Positions 43,596-57,683 of a stretch of 64,000 bases of DNA are shown here, piece after piece. Source of the stretch: Nymphaea colorata (taxonomy: Eukaryota > Streptophyta > Magnoliopsida > Nymphaeales > Nymphaeaceae); contig NC_045151.1 of the NCBI RefSeq assembly GCF_008831285.2, forward strand, positions 7,827,682 through 7,891,681. Reading direction: 5' to 3'. A program made the position numbers and the translations under genes. The notes beneath the pieces were generated by a model. That model saw nothing but the letters and a program-made list of their open reading frames with translations. It had not been told where the DNA came from and did no database searches. How positions within the stretch are numbered: position 1 is the first letter of the stretch; each line of letters starts with the position of its first letter.

Positions 43596-46500
43596 ACAAA
43601 ATAATAAAAAATATAACATAAAAACACAACAACAACTAGTCATTTTCTCATCTATATCTTAAAAAATTCCTTTGTTGTGATGATAAGACATATTGCAATT
43701 AAAAATTTAAGAAATCAAATTGCAAGGGATGGTAAAAAAAACATCTATATATTAAACAATGTGAATGAAAATCATTAAAGAAAATTAATCTATATTTGTA
43801 TAACATTAATATGAGATGAGGTGAACAAATAAGTTGGTCCATTCAAATGCATCATAAATGAGTGCACCAAAAACAAGTTTCTAACTACACCAGGGACAAA
43901 TAAGTTTCTTTGCTTGATCTTTCTAACGATCTATTAATAAGGTCAATAACTTATAAACTAGAAATAGAAAAAAAGCCTATGTGACCAATTGGGTTTCTAG
44001 TCATTGAACTTGATCATTGAGAAACAAAGATTAACAATCTTAATTCTTCATTATTTTTATGCTCAAATTATTTCAACTGTGAGGAGCTCTTTTGATGTCA
44101 TTTAATTGCTCAAGGATTTTAGATTTCAGCTCAGCAGCTTCACACTATTTCTTGTGTGTGGGCAATTGTCATGGCATGCATTTTTAAGCACCAATTTTAG
44201 CCATCAATATGTGTGCTTGGTTTGTTGTATTACATTCTAACCATGCGGTCACTGCATGGCTCAGAATAAGAATTCCTTTCCCTGATGCAAAAGGTGATGC
44301 CTAAGAATCTTTTTGCAAGAAATTTTATCTAAAAGTTTATGTTGTTGATTCCTATACTTTAACAAATTTGGTGTTGGCACCATTTCTGCAACTTGTTCCA
44401 CGTCCAATGTCATGTTTTACTTGTTGTCTCGTTTGTAGATGTGTAGTAGGATATTGTTCTTTTTATTAAAACTGATCTCTTTAAACCATTCAGTGAATGT
44501 CATAGTATTGTTGCACTATAATGTATCCAAAATAGACTAAAAGGAGCAAATACATGTCTTTTCTTTTTTTAGTTGAAGTTCTTATAGAATTGGCAATGCA
44601 ATGTGTGCATACAAATGCAATAGGCAAACAATCATGGTCTTGCTTGTTGCTTTTTGCATATGATAATTGATTGAAAAGCAATAACAAGAAACAAGTGGTT
44701 GAGAAGATTCATGATCTTCTATTTTGATTAATTTGCTGGTCATAGAACTAGTAGTCTGGCAAAAAATAAATGGGCAAGTGATTTACTTTTTAATATTATA
44801 TTTTGTATACAATGTTTCTACTATTGGAAACTTTGTAGGATTTATAGTTTTTGTTTTCACTATTGGTGTCTTTGTGTCTGCTAGACTATGAGGGTCTCCA
44901 TTGTTGCACATCATTTTTCCAGCTTTAGTTTTTATTTTTCTCTTTATTATCACAATGAAAGAAGCCTTATGTTCAGGTGGTAAAATCAAGAGGGGCTCAT
45001 TACTTACAATATGGCCTACACGGTAGTTGCTTCCTGATCTTAAGACAAAAAACAAATGAAATAAAAACATAAGAAATATTTATATTTATTTAAAAGCAAA
45101 TTAACCAAGAAAAAAAATAAAAAAATAAAAAGGGTCTACCATCGCCAAAGCGGACTACCATTGCCATCATTTGCTACCGACAACAGCCCTCTCCTCCTTT
45201 GCCATCGGTCCTTCCCTATCATCATTGATAGAGGAACGGGTTTGACCCTCATACATGCTCTGTCATTGCCCTAGATGACCGCAAATACTCTAATCTTTTG
45301 TTCACAATGTTTGTGATCATCTGGTGCCAATGCTGGAGTTGGGGGAAGGGCTGGACCCTTTCAAGATAGGAGTGAGAGGGTGAGGCCCTCCTTTGTCAAT
45401 AGAAATAGAGGGAAGGGGCCGACCCTTCGTCATCTTTTACCTTTGGCAGAACAGGAAGAGGGTCAGGCCCTATCCTGTGGATGGTTTTAGAAAGAGAGAT
45501 AGAAAGAGAATAGCATACCTTTGTGTAGAAGGTTGTGCAGAGAGACAATGTTGCACTATTGAGAGGTAGGAATGATGAAGTACACATAAGTGTTTACTTG
45601 TAAAATTTTCATTCTGCATATAGACCATATAAATAGGATTATTTTCTTATACTCACTTAGATTTTCCATATGTGATAATCCAAGAGATGGGACCTGACTT
45701 GTGGTACGAGATCTATTCATTCTTGGTGCCTTTACCAAGTGTAGTCAGAACAAGGACTAGACTAAGTGTTAGAATCATTTATGAGAACTGCAATGATAGA
45801 TCTTGGCAAAATGCCGAGTAGTTACAATGAACCATGTTTGCTTCTTAGTGATTTTAAATGCATATTAGATCCAAGGTGAAAACTAGGAGGAAGCTGAGCT
45901 TTCCTTCATGCACAAATTTTCTAGCAAATTGTAGGTTTTTTCTTGTGTAGGATCCTAGGACCCATGATTCAAATTAGATCGAGAACAAAGATAAAATAAG
46001 TGGAAAGGTACCCAAAATAGTGACATTTGGCTAGGGGTAAAATCATCTTTTTCTATCCAAAAAATCCCAATCTTTTTTGTTGAACCAAGACCCAAGCACA
46101 TAGCCAGCACATGAGTCTAGGTCAGGTTTCATGTTTTACTGTGATGTATTTAAATTTAAACAAACAACAATGTGAATTAAGTAAAAATAAGATGACCTAA
46201 ATAGGAACAGAAAATGGTGGTATAGAGTTCCTTTGAACATCAGGCATTATGTGGGATTTTTTCTGAAAAAAAATGAGCTAGTAGAAACCTAATTCGTGGG
46301 GATAAGGGGAGCCCAACCAGCTTTGTTTCTCTCTCATCCTTCCTTTATGATGCCTTGGAGACGAGGAGCAGCTGGTCAAGCTAAGGTGTGCTCCTATTGG
46401 TGCCTTTCTTCTTGGATTTATTTCTCATATCGTCACTTTCTCAATCTCTAAAACTCCAAGTCAAGCTGAGAGAAGAGAAGGAGCTGAAGGAGGATTCTAG

Positions 46501-48599
46501 CAGTAGTTCATCAAATCTAGGGATTCAAGGGGATCAATTCCTCATTTTATGTACGTTATCTTGCTTTTGTTCATGTCATAGGGTAAATTTGGTTGATTTC
46601 ATGATTTTCTATAATTTAGTTTAAGTTTTCCAAGTTTTGTTTGTTGTAAATCTTGGTTTTTGGGAATTTTCTCTCAAATCCAAGTGTAGTTTCATAAAAA
46701 TGTGTGAAAATGTTTTCTTTTTTAAGAGTTTCCATGAGTATTGTTGGTATCCTAGCTGGTTGTTAGTAGAAATCAAAGTAGGGACTCACTTGCGACTTCC
46801 TTGATTGTCCAGTGAACCGTGGCTATTACGAATACCTTTTCTCTCCTTATTTTATGTTAGTTTCAAAGCAGGTATAAACAACCCAAATTTACAACCCAAA
46901 TTTTGCATACTGCCATATCACTATTTTACCCCTACCCCTTTCTTTTATCATTATTTTTGGACGGATTGCCAACCCGTATGATCTATGACCTTACCACTGA
47001 GTGAGACTGTCCTAAGTTAACACTATAGATCTTTCCCTACTTGAACCTACAAAGTTCCTAGATAACACTAGGTCAGTTTACCCTTTTGCCCCTAAACCCT
47101 AGGAAAACCCTAGAAATGAGGTTGCTAGACAAAATTGAACTCAACCAACCCTTTTCAGTTCTTAGAATAGGTCACACTACCTCTATTTCCAACTCTGCTT
47201 GGCTTTGCCATGCTCATTTTTTCTAAAAACAGCTCAATCGAGCTTGGCGGGACCATTTCCACCCAAAATAGTACGTTCTCAACCCTATTTTCCCATATCT
47301 GCCTAAAATTGAGCTTAGGACATGTTAATGAAAGTAATACAGCTCTAGCTCAACTTCAATTAATTCATCCCAGATTTAGTTTAAATGAGTTTAGCAGTTA
47401 GGAGCTCACTTCCCCATAATGACAATCACTTCATTGTCTATGTCAAGCTCAAGTTTACTTTAATTCTATCATGTTAGCTTCTGCCAAGCTGAGGATATCT
47501 TCCTCATGAGTGGGTTTAACTTTTCCCAACTCAATTTCAGATACATCATCTATGGTGAAGTATAATTTCAATTATACAAGTTTACTTGCCCTATCCAGTT
47601 CGCTTCACTCAGTCACTTCACTATATTTTCATGTCTAGAGCTTGTTTTACTTGGTTTTCATCAGAATTCCGTAATGTCTTGATCAATCATAGTTTGGGAG
47701 TCGTTGATGTCGTTCCCTCAGCTCCACTTGCTAGAAGTCCACGCAGAACCTGGAGAACTAACCTCTCTTCCCATTTTGACCTTAGTCTCGTTGTCCTATT
47801 TTAGTTTTGAAGATGTTGATTTGGGGAAATCTAACAAATCTTACTTAGTTTTGTTTTCATTTTCATCTGAACCAAGCTAGGAACTAGGTTGGGGGCACCT
47901 AAATCTGCCAACTGTAAGGACTAAATCCCACAAGCTGCTATTCTAGGCATATCTCGCCAAATTTGGATGCTATTGTAGGGATATCTCACCAAATTTGGCA
48001 TTCATAGAGCCACCGTACTTCAACTTGCCCATAATTGACCTTGCTGGGCCCACATATTCTAAGATCTCGAAAACTACCAAAAATAGCAGCTATGGGCCCC
48101 ATAAAGCCAAGTATTTAGGATCCTTCCTCAAATAGAGTCAATCAAGCCCTAGAACATTGTTATATCTAGAACTACTAAATATGTTCAACAAACCCACTAG
48201 TCCTATCTGCCAAGACTGCCTAATTGAAACCTAATAGGACCTACAAAACTCAGTTTCCTAGGATATGCCTAAAATAATCTCAACAAGCCTTGGAAGTTGC
48301 AATTGTTTAAAACTTGCCAAATATAGCTTCAGAGAGGTCTACGAACCTCAAATTCTCAGGAACCTGTCTCACTTAGTCTAGTCAAAATTTACAATCCACG
48401 TGTTTTGAAAACTGCCTAGAATCACTTCTGAGTAATTGTAGGTCTTGAATATGTTGAAACCTACCAAGTTTAGACTTATGAGTCCCACCCAGCTCTGTTT
48501 CTCATAGTTTGTGACCTTGATGTAGTCAAATTCCAACCCAAGTGATTTTGACTTGCCTAAAATAAAACAACCTAGAACGAGCCCAGGTCTCACCCTGAC
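43596..48599. other. AT-rich intergenic DNA, no supported gene
   Basis: Mostly structureless AT-rich DNA. A more GC-rich patch at about 45130-45480 repeats words around AGGGTCAGGCCCT and GACCCTT. From about 46850 the text becomes rich in CTTGCC, CAAACC and AGCTCAA words, like the repeat families to the right. A minus-strand Myb/SANT-like partner of the Harbinger transposase was looked for at 44000-44500 and not established. Confidence 0.45.
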
Positions 48600-49250
48600 T
48601 CCAAAACTCGTCCAACTTCTAACTTAGTATGCCCTCGCGCACTAAATACTATATCCCATACCACTCTTAGCTTGACTAAGCTTAGACAACTAGACTCAAT
48701 TCTACTCAAACTAATTTAAGTTTGATCGAGCTCAAGCAAACTAAATCCAGTCATCCAAATCAAATCTAGCTTGACCTGACTCGCCCTAGCTTAGTCAACC
48801 ATATCCAAATTTATATTTCATACCATGATCCAAACCATTAATCCATCATTAGGTATCCAAATCTTCTTTTTAAATCTATATCTCATATCACATCCATATT
48901 TGGATCTATGTATCATGATCCAAATCAATGAGATTTTGCCAAGTGTCTTCAAGATTGAATCTTGACCACAGATCTCAGGGTTTTCTTATTATGTCTTTTT
49001 CTAACAATATTAGATTCAAAATATGGAAAGGTCTGGCACCCACCCATCCACCTCCCTCCCCCACTCCCCCCCCCCCCCCCCCCCCCAAAATATTTTTCTT
49101 TCAGGAATGCCATTCAATACCATTATAAAAGGAGAGAAAGGAGGGATGTCCCTCACTGTCTCTCTTTTTCTCTCTATGGTATGTTCTCTCCTCCCTCTTA
49201 CTTATTTCTTCCAATTGAATTTTTCTTGACTAATCTCATTTATCTATAAG
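48600..49250 (+). repeat. Partial member of the promoter-like repeat family, with poly-C
   Basis: A TCCAAATCTAGC / GGATCTATGTATCATGATCC-rich stretch leads to a 21-base C run (49066-49086) and then an ATTATAAAAGG box near 49120 and a CTCTCTTTTTCTCTC tract. The same kinds of parts occur in copies at 37000 and 53100, though the order of poly-C and TATA differs. Similarity beyond the TATA region is not convincing. Confidence 0.4.
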
Positions 49251-51495
49251 GTTGCCACCCCCTAGGAGGAACACTTTGGATGTCAAACAAAGGAGAAGCA
49301 AGAAAGAAAAAGGAGATGAAGAGGAAGACAAAGAAGAAAAGAGGAAGACGGAGGAAGGAGGTAGGCCATCCAACCTTCTCCTTCCTCTCTCTATCTATTT
49401 CTATCACTCTCTTCTTTTTTCTCTCTATCCACCCTTCTTTATCTCTTTTTCTTTTTATATTCCAGCCACTTGTGTGTGTGAGAGAGAAATAACTCATTTT
49501 TGTCATGGTGCTTTCATGGCTAAGGATAAATAACTCATTTTTGTAGATGTGTTCTCCTAAAGGGTGTAAAATTTACACATTTTGTTGTAAAATCATAATG
49601 GTAGTAGAGAGGCTGAGGCTGCCTATATGAACGATAGCTCTTTGTTGAAACATTTGATTCATGGCACGTGTTTTAAAGTTTATACTTCACATTTAGTACA
49701 TATGCTTGATTCAGCCATTAAGCGAAGGATCTATATATGGTTCTTACTCTTGGCCAACATATATTTGTTTTGTTTTCTTCATCGAATATCATATTTACAT
49801 TGGATTTCCTTGAATTTACAAGTTGTGGCATTGAACAATTAGTTTGATTCATGAAAAGCCCACTCATTATGTTGTTTCTTTTGTTATCTATGTTATCATT
49901 CATAGCTCTTAACTCTTAACATGCATACATGTGTTATTTTGGTTGTTTTTTGTGCATGATAGCATTAGGCATGTTAGCATTTATGGTTGCAAGTGTTCCT
50001 TGTGGTCTCTTATGACACTTAATGTGATCCATATTTAGAGACATGGATTCTTTAGTTCAAATAGTATTCTATTTGTTGAAGCAACCATATTTCCACTAAA
50101 CTTTGGAAAGCCATATCTCTTAATCTATAAGTCATGTTGATGAACTATAAAAGCCACTAGTTTCTTAATTCCCACCAAGTTTCATCAGAATCTAAATTGT
50201 TTTCATCCCTTTCCTGTACGATTTTCTAGAACCTGTTTTTTGCAATTCTCGGGATACAGAAAATCAGTCTTGAAAATTTTGTCAAATTTGGAATTCAATA
50301 AGTCAAGTTTTGTGACTCTGCTTCTCATTCTATAAAAGTTGTAGGTCACTCTTATGTGTTAGTTTGTCTTCACCAATTGTCAGCTCAATCCAAGTTAATT
50401 TGCTAGGTCATTGAACTGGAAAACTTGGAATAGGTTTCTATAATTTCCTATCAAAACATTCATCAATTTAGTTGTATCATAACCTCCAGCCTAAGCATAG
50501 TTTCTTGTATTTGAAATTGAAATCTGCCAATTCTTCAAGATTCTATGACCAAAATTTTAAGTCAAAAAGGATTTGTTTATGTGGCTAAATTTCATGTCAA
50601 AGTTGGCTGGTTGAACATAGTTTCTTGTTATTTTTTAGTAATCATACTTTTGCTTTCTGTTGGGCATGCAATAATTTTTCACCTAGACCATGTTTTTTAA
50701 GCTCGTTAAATAAGTTTGATTGTATGTTCTACTAAGAGTCTCCTCCCCAAATGTCAAACAAACCAAAGTTGTTTGACATGGTTTTGATCATCAAAAAGTA
50801 GGTTGTTTTACCCACCAACTACATTATGTTTTTATAGCAACTTATGGTTTTTTTCATGGTTTCAAGTGTTGCACAGGTTCCATGTACAGAGAGTGTTCAT
50901 GCCAAATTTAAACTGAAACCAACTCTATTCCTATGTTTTTAAGTTGTCCAAAGGTATCATTTGAGTCATTTTCTTCTTCACAATTTTGTATAAATAAGTT
51001 CTACTTTCTCGATTCGTTATCTAATTTTTTTTTTTTTATGAACATGTGCCATCACATGCATGGTCAATTTTTGTCTAGATATCTAGAATGCTATACTCAA
51101 GTCTCATGGCTGTTAGGCCTAATCTTAGGTCGTACTCTTCATGCAATGTTGGAAACACCCCAAATTTGCACAAGTGAAAGTGGCCATTTTATCCTTTACA
51201 TGGATATTTCGAAACTTGGTTTTTGAGAAACCAGATTTCAAAAGTAAGGGCTGTTTATCGAATCATGTTAGAGCATTTCACTTAGGCATTGAACATCTAG
51301 GCCATGATCACTTATTGCCTAAAGTTGACCATTTTGCCCCTATGACATGTCACCCTAACCCTAAAACTAGGAATTTTACCAAAACTCTGAGAATTTCCTA
51401 AAAAATTGATTAATTGTGATAGTTTTCACCTTTATAAGACCTCAAGAGTCTTCAGAGTCATCATGATAGTGTTTCTTCTAACATGAATAGCTCAT
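49251..51495. other. AT-rich intergenic DNA, no supported gene
   Basis: A purine-rich stretch (49290-49370) is followed by a T/C-rich stretch (49370-49460). These give overlapping low-complexity frames on both strands. I recognise nothing else. Confidence 0.45.
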
Positions 51496-53083
51496 TGAAA
51501 TCATTCACCTACCATTTCTTTGTCACCAAAACCATGTCAAACCTGACCAAGCTCAACATATACTCTCTTTAGTGCCTACAAAGTATTGTTTGACTTATGC
51601 TTAGTTTTGGGATTCAAATTTGAGCTATGGAACAGTTGTCCTAAAATTAGATTGACACTATCTCACCACTTTAATAGGTCTATGCTAAAATTTTCTCAAT
51701 CCTGAATGTTAGCTTACTCCAAGCTGTGATTATATTCTTTAGTGCTCATAACTTCAATTTCTATCTAATCATTTAGATTTGAGTTCATTTTCTATTCTAG
51801 AAATTTACTAAGGGTTGTCAAGTTCATGACATCTCGTTTTAGCGTTATTCACTGTTTTGAGCTGAATTTTGATCAATTCGAGAATCAATTTCTCAATTTC
51901 TTTGCACTATTGCAATTAAATACTCTTTGGCAGAGTATTTTTAACTTTGGATCAGATTAATGTGCCCCAACTTAACCGTTTCTGCTTTACCCTTGCACAT
52001 CACTCAAAATGGTCATTTAGCTATCTATAAATTTTGAAAATTTTAATTTGGGGGCAACAAATGGAGTCATTTTTCAGTCAAATTTTGTAGGTATTCTCTT
52101 TGTAACCTTGTGTACCTTCCTATGTGGCAAGCCTACCCACATGATCAACCAAGCTCAGCTTTTATGCCAACAGCATTTTACTATTGTGCCAATATGTGTA
52201 TATTTCTTCACAAACCTACCTTATGAGTCACATGAATCCAAGTTAGCAATGTAATACAAGTTCACATGAACTCAGTAGGCTGATGCGCTGAAATCATTCA
52301 CTGCCATTTCTAGATCTCTAAAACTGTGTCCCCGACCAAGCTCAACATATTCTCTCTTTAGTGTCCACAGAATATTGCTTGAGTTACTTTTAGTTTTGGG
52401 ATTCAAATTCGAGTTTTGGAACAGTTATCCTAAAATTAGAATACACTATCTCACCCATTTTAATTGGTCTGATTTAAAATTTTCTTAATCCCTATTGTGT
52501 TTTTTTGCTCCAAGCTAGGATTATATTCTTCAGTGGTCAATCTAATTGGTCAATCTAATTTCTGACTTCAATTTCAAATGATTAATATTTGAGTTCATTT
52601 TCTATTCTATAACTTTACTAAGGGTTGTCCAATTCATGACATCTCATTTCAGTGTTGCTCATTCTTCCAAACAGAATTTTGATCAACTCATGAATCAGTT
52701 TCTCAATTTCTTTGCATTGTTGCCATCGGATACTCTTTGGCAGGGTATTTTCAACTTCAGAATGGACTAATGTGCCCCAACTTAAAAGTTCTTACTTTAC
52801 CCTTGCACATCACTCAAAATGGTCATTTTACTATCCATAAATTAAAAAAAAAATAGTGGCCCAAATGGAGTCATTTTTCAATCAAATTTTGTAGGTAGTC
52901 TCTTTGTTACCTTATGCACTTTACTATGTGAACAGCCTGCCCACATAATCCATCAAGCTCAGCTTTTATGCCAAGGGCATTTTACTATTGTGCCAATATG
53001 TGCATATTTCTTCATAAACTATCTTAGGAGACAAATGAATCCAAGTTAGCAACATAATACAAGTTCACATGAACTCAGTAGCT
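51496..53083. repeat. Tandem duplication, period about 794 bp
   Basis: Copy 1 begins GAAATCATTCACCTACCATT (51496) and copy 2 GAAATCATTCACTGCCATTT (52290). Shared landmarks in order: ACCAAGCTCAACATAT, AGTTTTGGGATTCAAAT, ACTAAGGGTTGTC, ATCAATTTCTCAATTTCTTTG, TGTGCCCCAACTTAA, TCACTCAAAATGGTCATTT, TGTGCCAATATGTG, and AAGTTCACATGAACTCAGTA at the end. Similarity is high, roughly 85-90% by eye. Confidence 0.92.
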
Positions 53084-53099
53084 CATGCACACCCTGAGG

Positions 53100-56000
53100 C
53101 CACTTCAGAGCCACCTGAACCTAGTTTCCTAAAATAGAAACCAATTTGAGCCAGCTAAACCCTACACCTAGCCTAGGTCCAAATTTTGTTCAAACTGAAC
53201 TCAACCTAGGTCTAGCACAAGCTGCCTAAGTATGCACCCACTAAGGCCTGAATGAGCCAGGTCCAGTTCACACCAATCTAGATAACTTATCAATTCCTAT
53301 CTATGATCTACTCATGCAGATCTAGACTTGTCTTTCTAGATCTCATATCTCCATATCAAATCACAATCCAAATTTTCACTTCGTATCCAAACCTGCACTC
53401 TAGAATCTTCCTCAGATTCAGATCTAGATTCTACTAACAAATCTAGATCCAAGATCTGCTTACAAGCACTTATGCACATTATATTCAATTAATGCATCAT
53501 TAATTTCTGACTTTATGCCTAATGTCAATTCATATAGAAGGGCATGAACTATACGATATTCTTAGCTGCAGAAGATGGTGCAGGCGAAATCTAAATCAAT
53601 ATTTGTATGGAGTCAGAACAAATATTTTTCTGTTGAATACTAGTTTTGACATATGGTTTTAATGTGTGTTGTCTCCACTCTATGTTCATGCACCGCTCGT
53701 GTTCCATGCTACATGTAAATCTGAATCATTTACCATGAACTGATCAGCACTTTTTTGAGCATGTGCTGTTTTTCGTAGAATCAAATTTAGATCAAAATTG
53801 TGCACACAACTAAGGAATTGGCATTGAAACTATCGTTAACCTATGTTTTGTGTTTCTCTGGCTAAAGAACCCCACCCAAAGTTTAGTATCGTATTGATCT
53901 TGGAAGAGAAATTTTCTCTCCCAATCCATTATAAATAGATGTCCCCCTCCCCCCCCCCCCCCCCCCCCCCTCTCCTTTGGCACGAATTTTTGAGCTACCC
54001 ATTGAGCCCATAAAGTTTGTTAAAATTCCAAACAATGCTCAATTTGGCTTAGTTCAAACCAATTGAAATGTTTTGGAGTCATAGTAAGGTCTTGAGTTCA
54101 AGCTACAATAGCACTCAGCCAAAATCCTATCTAGACTCATAGGAGGGGTAGTGGAAGCAAGCTCAGTCAGGCCTTCAAGGGGTTCAAGTAATTTATTTTT
54201 CCTTCCCTTTTCTTTTCTTATTTGTAGTTTAGTGCTTTCTTTTCTTTTTTTTAAGAGCATGTTTAGTTTTTCCTTTTTTGGTCTCTACTTGCTTAGGCTA
54301 GTTTCTTTTCTTACTTTAGCTCCTATGTTTGCTTTATTTTAGATGTGTTGTTATTTAGTTTATTTTATAGCATTTAATTTATGTCTTTAGGGTAGGCATG
54401 AGGCCTGGTATGCCTTTCTATCCCTATCTTTTTTTAATTTATGTGTTCTTTCAATTTCTAATTTTTGTATTGGAGACATGCATCAAGCATGTAGATTCAA
54501 TTTTGTCATCTAGAATTAAATAAGTATGTCATGAATCGTTGAAACATGCACATGAATCACATCTTATGCACATCAAGCCTTTGCTTAAGGCTAAACCAGG
54601 CTAGTCTAGTTGCATGCCCTAAGGTAGTAACCCTGACATGTGTACCTCTAAACCTAGTTTAGAATCTATGCAGATACACTTTCAAAAAAATTGTGATTTC
54701 ATAACTATGCTCTCTTAATTATCTTCTAAAAGACTAGATCATGCTTACTCAAAGTCCAACCCTAGGTCAATCCAAGTTTGGTTATCTAAAACCTAGCTCA
54801 ATTAATATCCCTAAATCTTGGAATCAGGTTCTTGGTCGGTCGTCAAAAAGTTTACTTCTACACCCAATCAAGACCAAGTATGAAAGCCATCAACTTGCAT
54901 TCATTATAAACTTCAGTTAAAATCACTAAAACATGGCTATTTGTAGCTAGGATTTACCCTAAACCAGAATTGGTATTGTCAAGCTATGTCTCCAAGTCAA
55001 ACCCTTTACCTGATCTACTTGAACCCATTCAGAGTTTGGATCTCAAGTATTGGATTTTGCATCAATAACTTATCAAATAGATCAAATACTAGATTTGGAT
55101 TTAATATAATCAAGTTTGGATCTAAAATAATTACATCATGGATGAAGAATCTGACTATTGGATCTTAGATTTTGAACCGTGGATTATGAATCTAACTATC
55201 AAGTTCATATCAAGATATTTTGGATCTTTCTAGTCATTCATTTCAAACTTAGAATCAAATTCTCATGTTAAATATGAAGGTTTGTATTAAGTCTTTTGGA
55301 TCAAGATTAATTATTTGGAATTGAATCCTGCACCCCAATTTTAGGGTCACATAACTCACTTCAAACCCAATAGAGACCAGATCATTTCGAGTTTATCTGA
55401 TCTAGTTTACATGCATCCTTTTAGACTTAGGCTTCACTTTACATGAATCTATGATGAACAAATCAAAGGTTAATATCTCTTTGTTCATTTGTTTCGTTTT
55501 GTAGACCCAATTAGATTTCAAAATCTGTATTATTTCAAATTCAAGCCATGCTTACCTTCGTAGGTTTGTACATCTTCTAAATCTAGAAATAAAATACTTA
55601 GTCTTCCCCTTGGTATGATTACCCCTGCTACGGGCACTAGGAATAGTCAAACCCTATACTAACTAGTGCAGTTTTGGATATAAACATAAATTGTAATCCA
55701 TTTCAAATCCATGTTCACATATATAATCAAATATTCTATTGCAATACAAAGTCAAACCATGCACTAGTTACCTTTAGCAGATTTCATGAATAGGGAGTTA
55801 GGGTCAAAAACTCGGGATAATTGTTTGACTATTAGTATATATATATAACCAAAATATGGCAAATCATAGTAAAATGAAGGAATTTTAGTACTCAAAAAAA
55901 ATATTTCAATTTCTAAAATTAGATCTACACAATTTCAACATGGCTAATGATGTTGCATAGATGCTTAAAGCACCAACAAATAAAAGAAGAGAAAAGCCTA

Positions 56001-56350
56001 AATCTAAATGTGGTGGCCTTCCAGTGAAGACACTAGAACTACTTGATCTTCAATGGTTCCCCGATCTTCTCCAATGTGTGTGGCCTTCAATCTCCTTGTT
56101 GTCACTCCACTTTCCTCTCAAGTGAGTTATGAATTGTCAAAGAAAGAATATTCAGCCACATAACACATTAGAAAACAAAAAGGAAACTATACAATTTTGT
56201 TTGTGCACAAAAATGGGACACTTTTTATGTAAGTTTGTGTACGTGTGTGCTAGCTGATTGGTAATATGAAATACGAACTGGTTATTAATGTCTTATGTGG
56301 CAAAAGCATTTAAGCTTGGTTAATGCTAGCTAACCCAAGTGTTAACACCT
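53100..56350 (+). repeat. Long promoter-like repeat, copy B
   Basis: Partner of 37000-39880, about 16.0-16.5 kb to the right, in the same orientation (landmarks under copy A). It starts right after the 794-bp tandem duplication. Its TATAAATAG box (53930-53938) is followed by a C tract (53949-53970). If A and B were LTRs of one element, the 13 kb between them should hold retrotransposon genes, and none is seen. Separate insertions of one family are more likely. Confidence 0.6.
53949..53970 (+). repeat. Poly-C tract, 22 bases
   Basis: An uninterrupted C run 10 bases downstream of the TATA-like box of repeat copy B. Similar runs lie at 49066-49086 (21) and 57506-57519 (14). Confidence 0.95.
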
Positions 56351-57683
56351 CAAATTTTTTCAATCAGTCGCTAAAGGCAATTCCAAAATGTATGCGAGGA
56401 ATTTCACACAAATGATTGTAAAAGTGCTCAATTTCAAACTCAAATCTCAATTCAGGTTTGAATCATGAATTTAACCCATAGCACAAATCCCAATGCAGAA
56501 TTATGAGTCCAAATCACATTCTAGTGTACAAAACTAGATTCAAATTAGGGTTTGCAACCCAAATCCATTTACAATTATCATTTCGAATCTAAATATGGAT
56601 TACAAATCTAAAACTAGATCCAATGGAAATCCAACACATCATGCGCGACCCACATCGAGGGTCCACATAGCCTGTGTGGCTGAGGCTCACCCAAAGGTGG
56701 CCCCAAACCTAGTAGGCTTACTCAAACTTAAACCCATTGAGCCCAATCAAGACATGTCAAACTAGTTAATCAATCTGATCAAGGACCAAAATATTCCTCG
56801 ACTAAACCCTAAATAGCTTTGACTAAGCTCAGTTGAAGCACAATTCAAATTGAACTTAGCAAAAACATAATTCAATATTATCTAAGTGTCGAAATCATCA
56901 AAATTTGTAGAATCAGTCGAAGTTAGAGAATGAATTGGACGTTGACCATGGTCAAGCCGTCTAGTCTATTCAATTTTAGGAAAGGATTTTTAGGAAAAAA
57001 TTGTCCTTCTCAATCAAGCTCAATTTATAGACCCTAATTTAAGGTTTTGAACAAATCAATTATGCATTTGAACATGTAAACCGTACGAGTCAAATATACA
57101 ATTGTACAATCTCAATCAGGGTTTTTCTTCAATCCAACTTTGGATGAAAATGTTCTTTACAATTCAATTTAACACCATGAATTTAAAATTGAATTGAATC
57201 ACTGAATTTATAGATAGGAAAGTCTATAATTCAATGCAATTTAAATTTAGGTCACTAGGTCTAATAGACCCAAGTCAAACTTGAACACACCCAAGAGAGT
57301 GTATTTGAAGTCAATGTCAAATGCTTTTCTCATCAAAGTTTGAATTATAATTTGAAACTATGTTTTAAAACCCAAAGTTTTAAATCAAAATTACAATTGG
57401 GCTTGGTCAAAGTCATGTTGGACTTGACCTAGCCAAAACCCACTTAGCTCATGGGTGTGGGCTAGGTGAGCCCATTCTTGAGATAAAAAATAATAGTCTT
57501 TCTTGCCCCCCCCCCCCCCTTCTAGATTTGTTAAGCTAAGGTACTTCATTGGACTCTTGCTTAGGATTTCTAGTACAAGTAAAAGCATCTCTATTCCATA
57601 ATTTTCAGTAAGAAGACTCTATTCTTCTAGCCTTGATAAGCTCGAATCCAAAATTGGATTCTTGCATATGATTTCTTGATTAA
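56351..57683. other. AT-rich DNA before the satellite, no supported gene
   Basis: Rich in CAAATC / AATTTGA words; a 14-base C run lies at 57506-57519. I find no frame with a recognisable domain. Confidence 0.5.

Noticed and set aside
44000-44500. Myb/SANT-like second gene of the Harbinger element on the minus strand
   Set aside because: Expected next to the transposase, but the minus-strand reading gives no convincing Myb/SANT pattern.
37000-56350. One giant LTR retrotransposon with copies A and B as its LTRs
   Set aside because: Divergence between the copies is high and no retrotransposon genes, primer site or target duplication were seen; a minus-strand DNA transposase lies between them instead.
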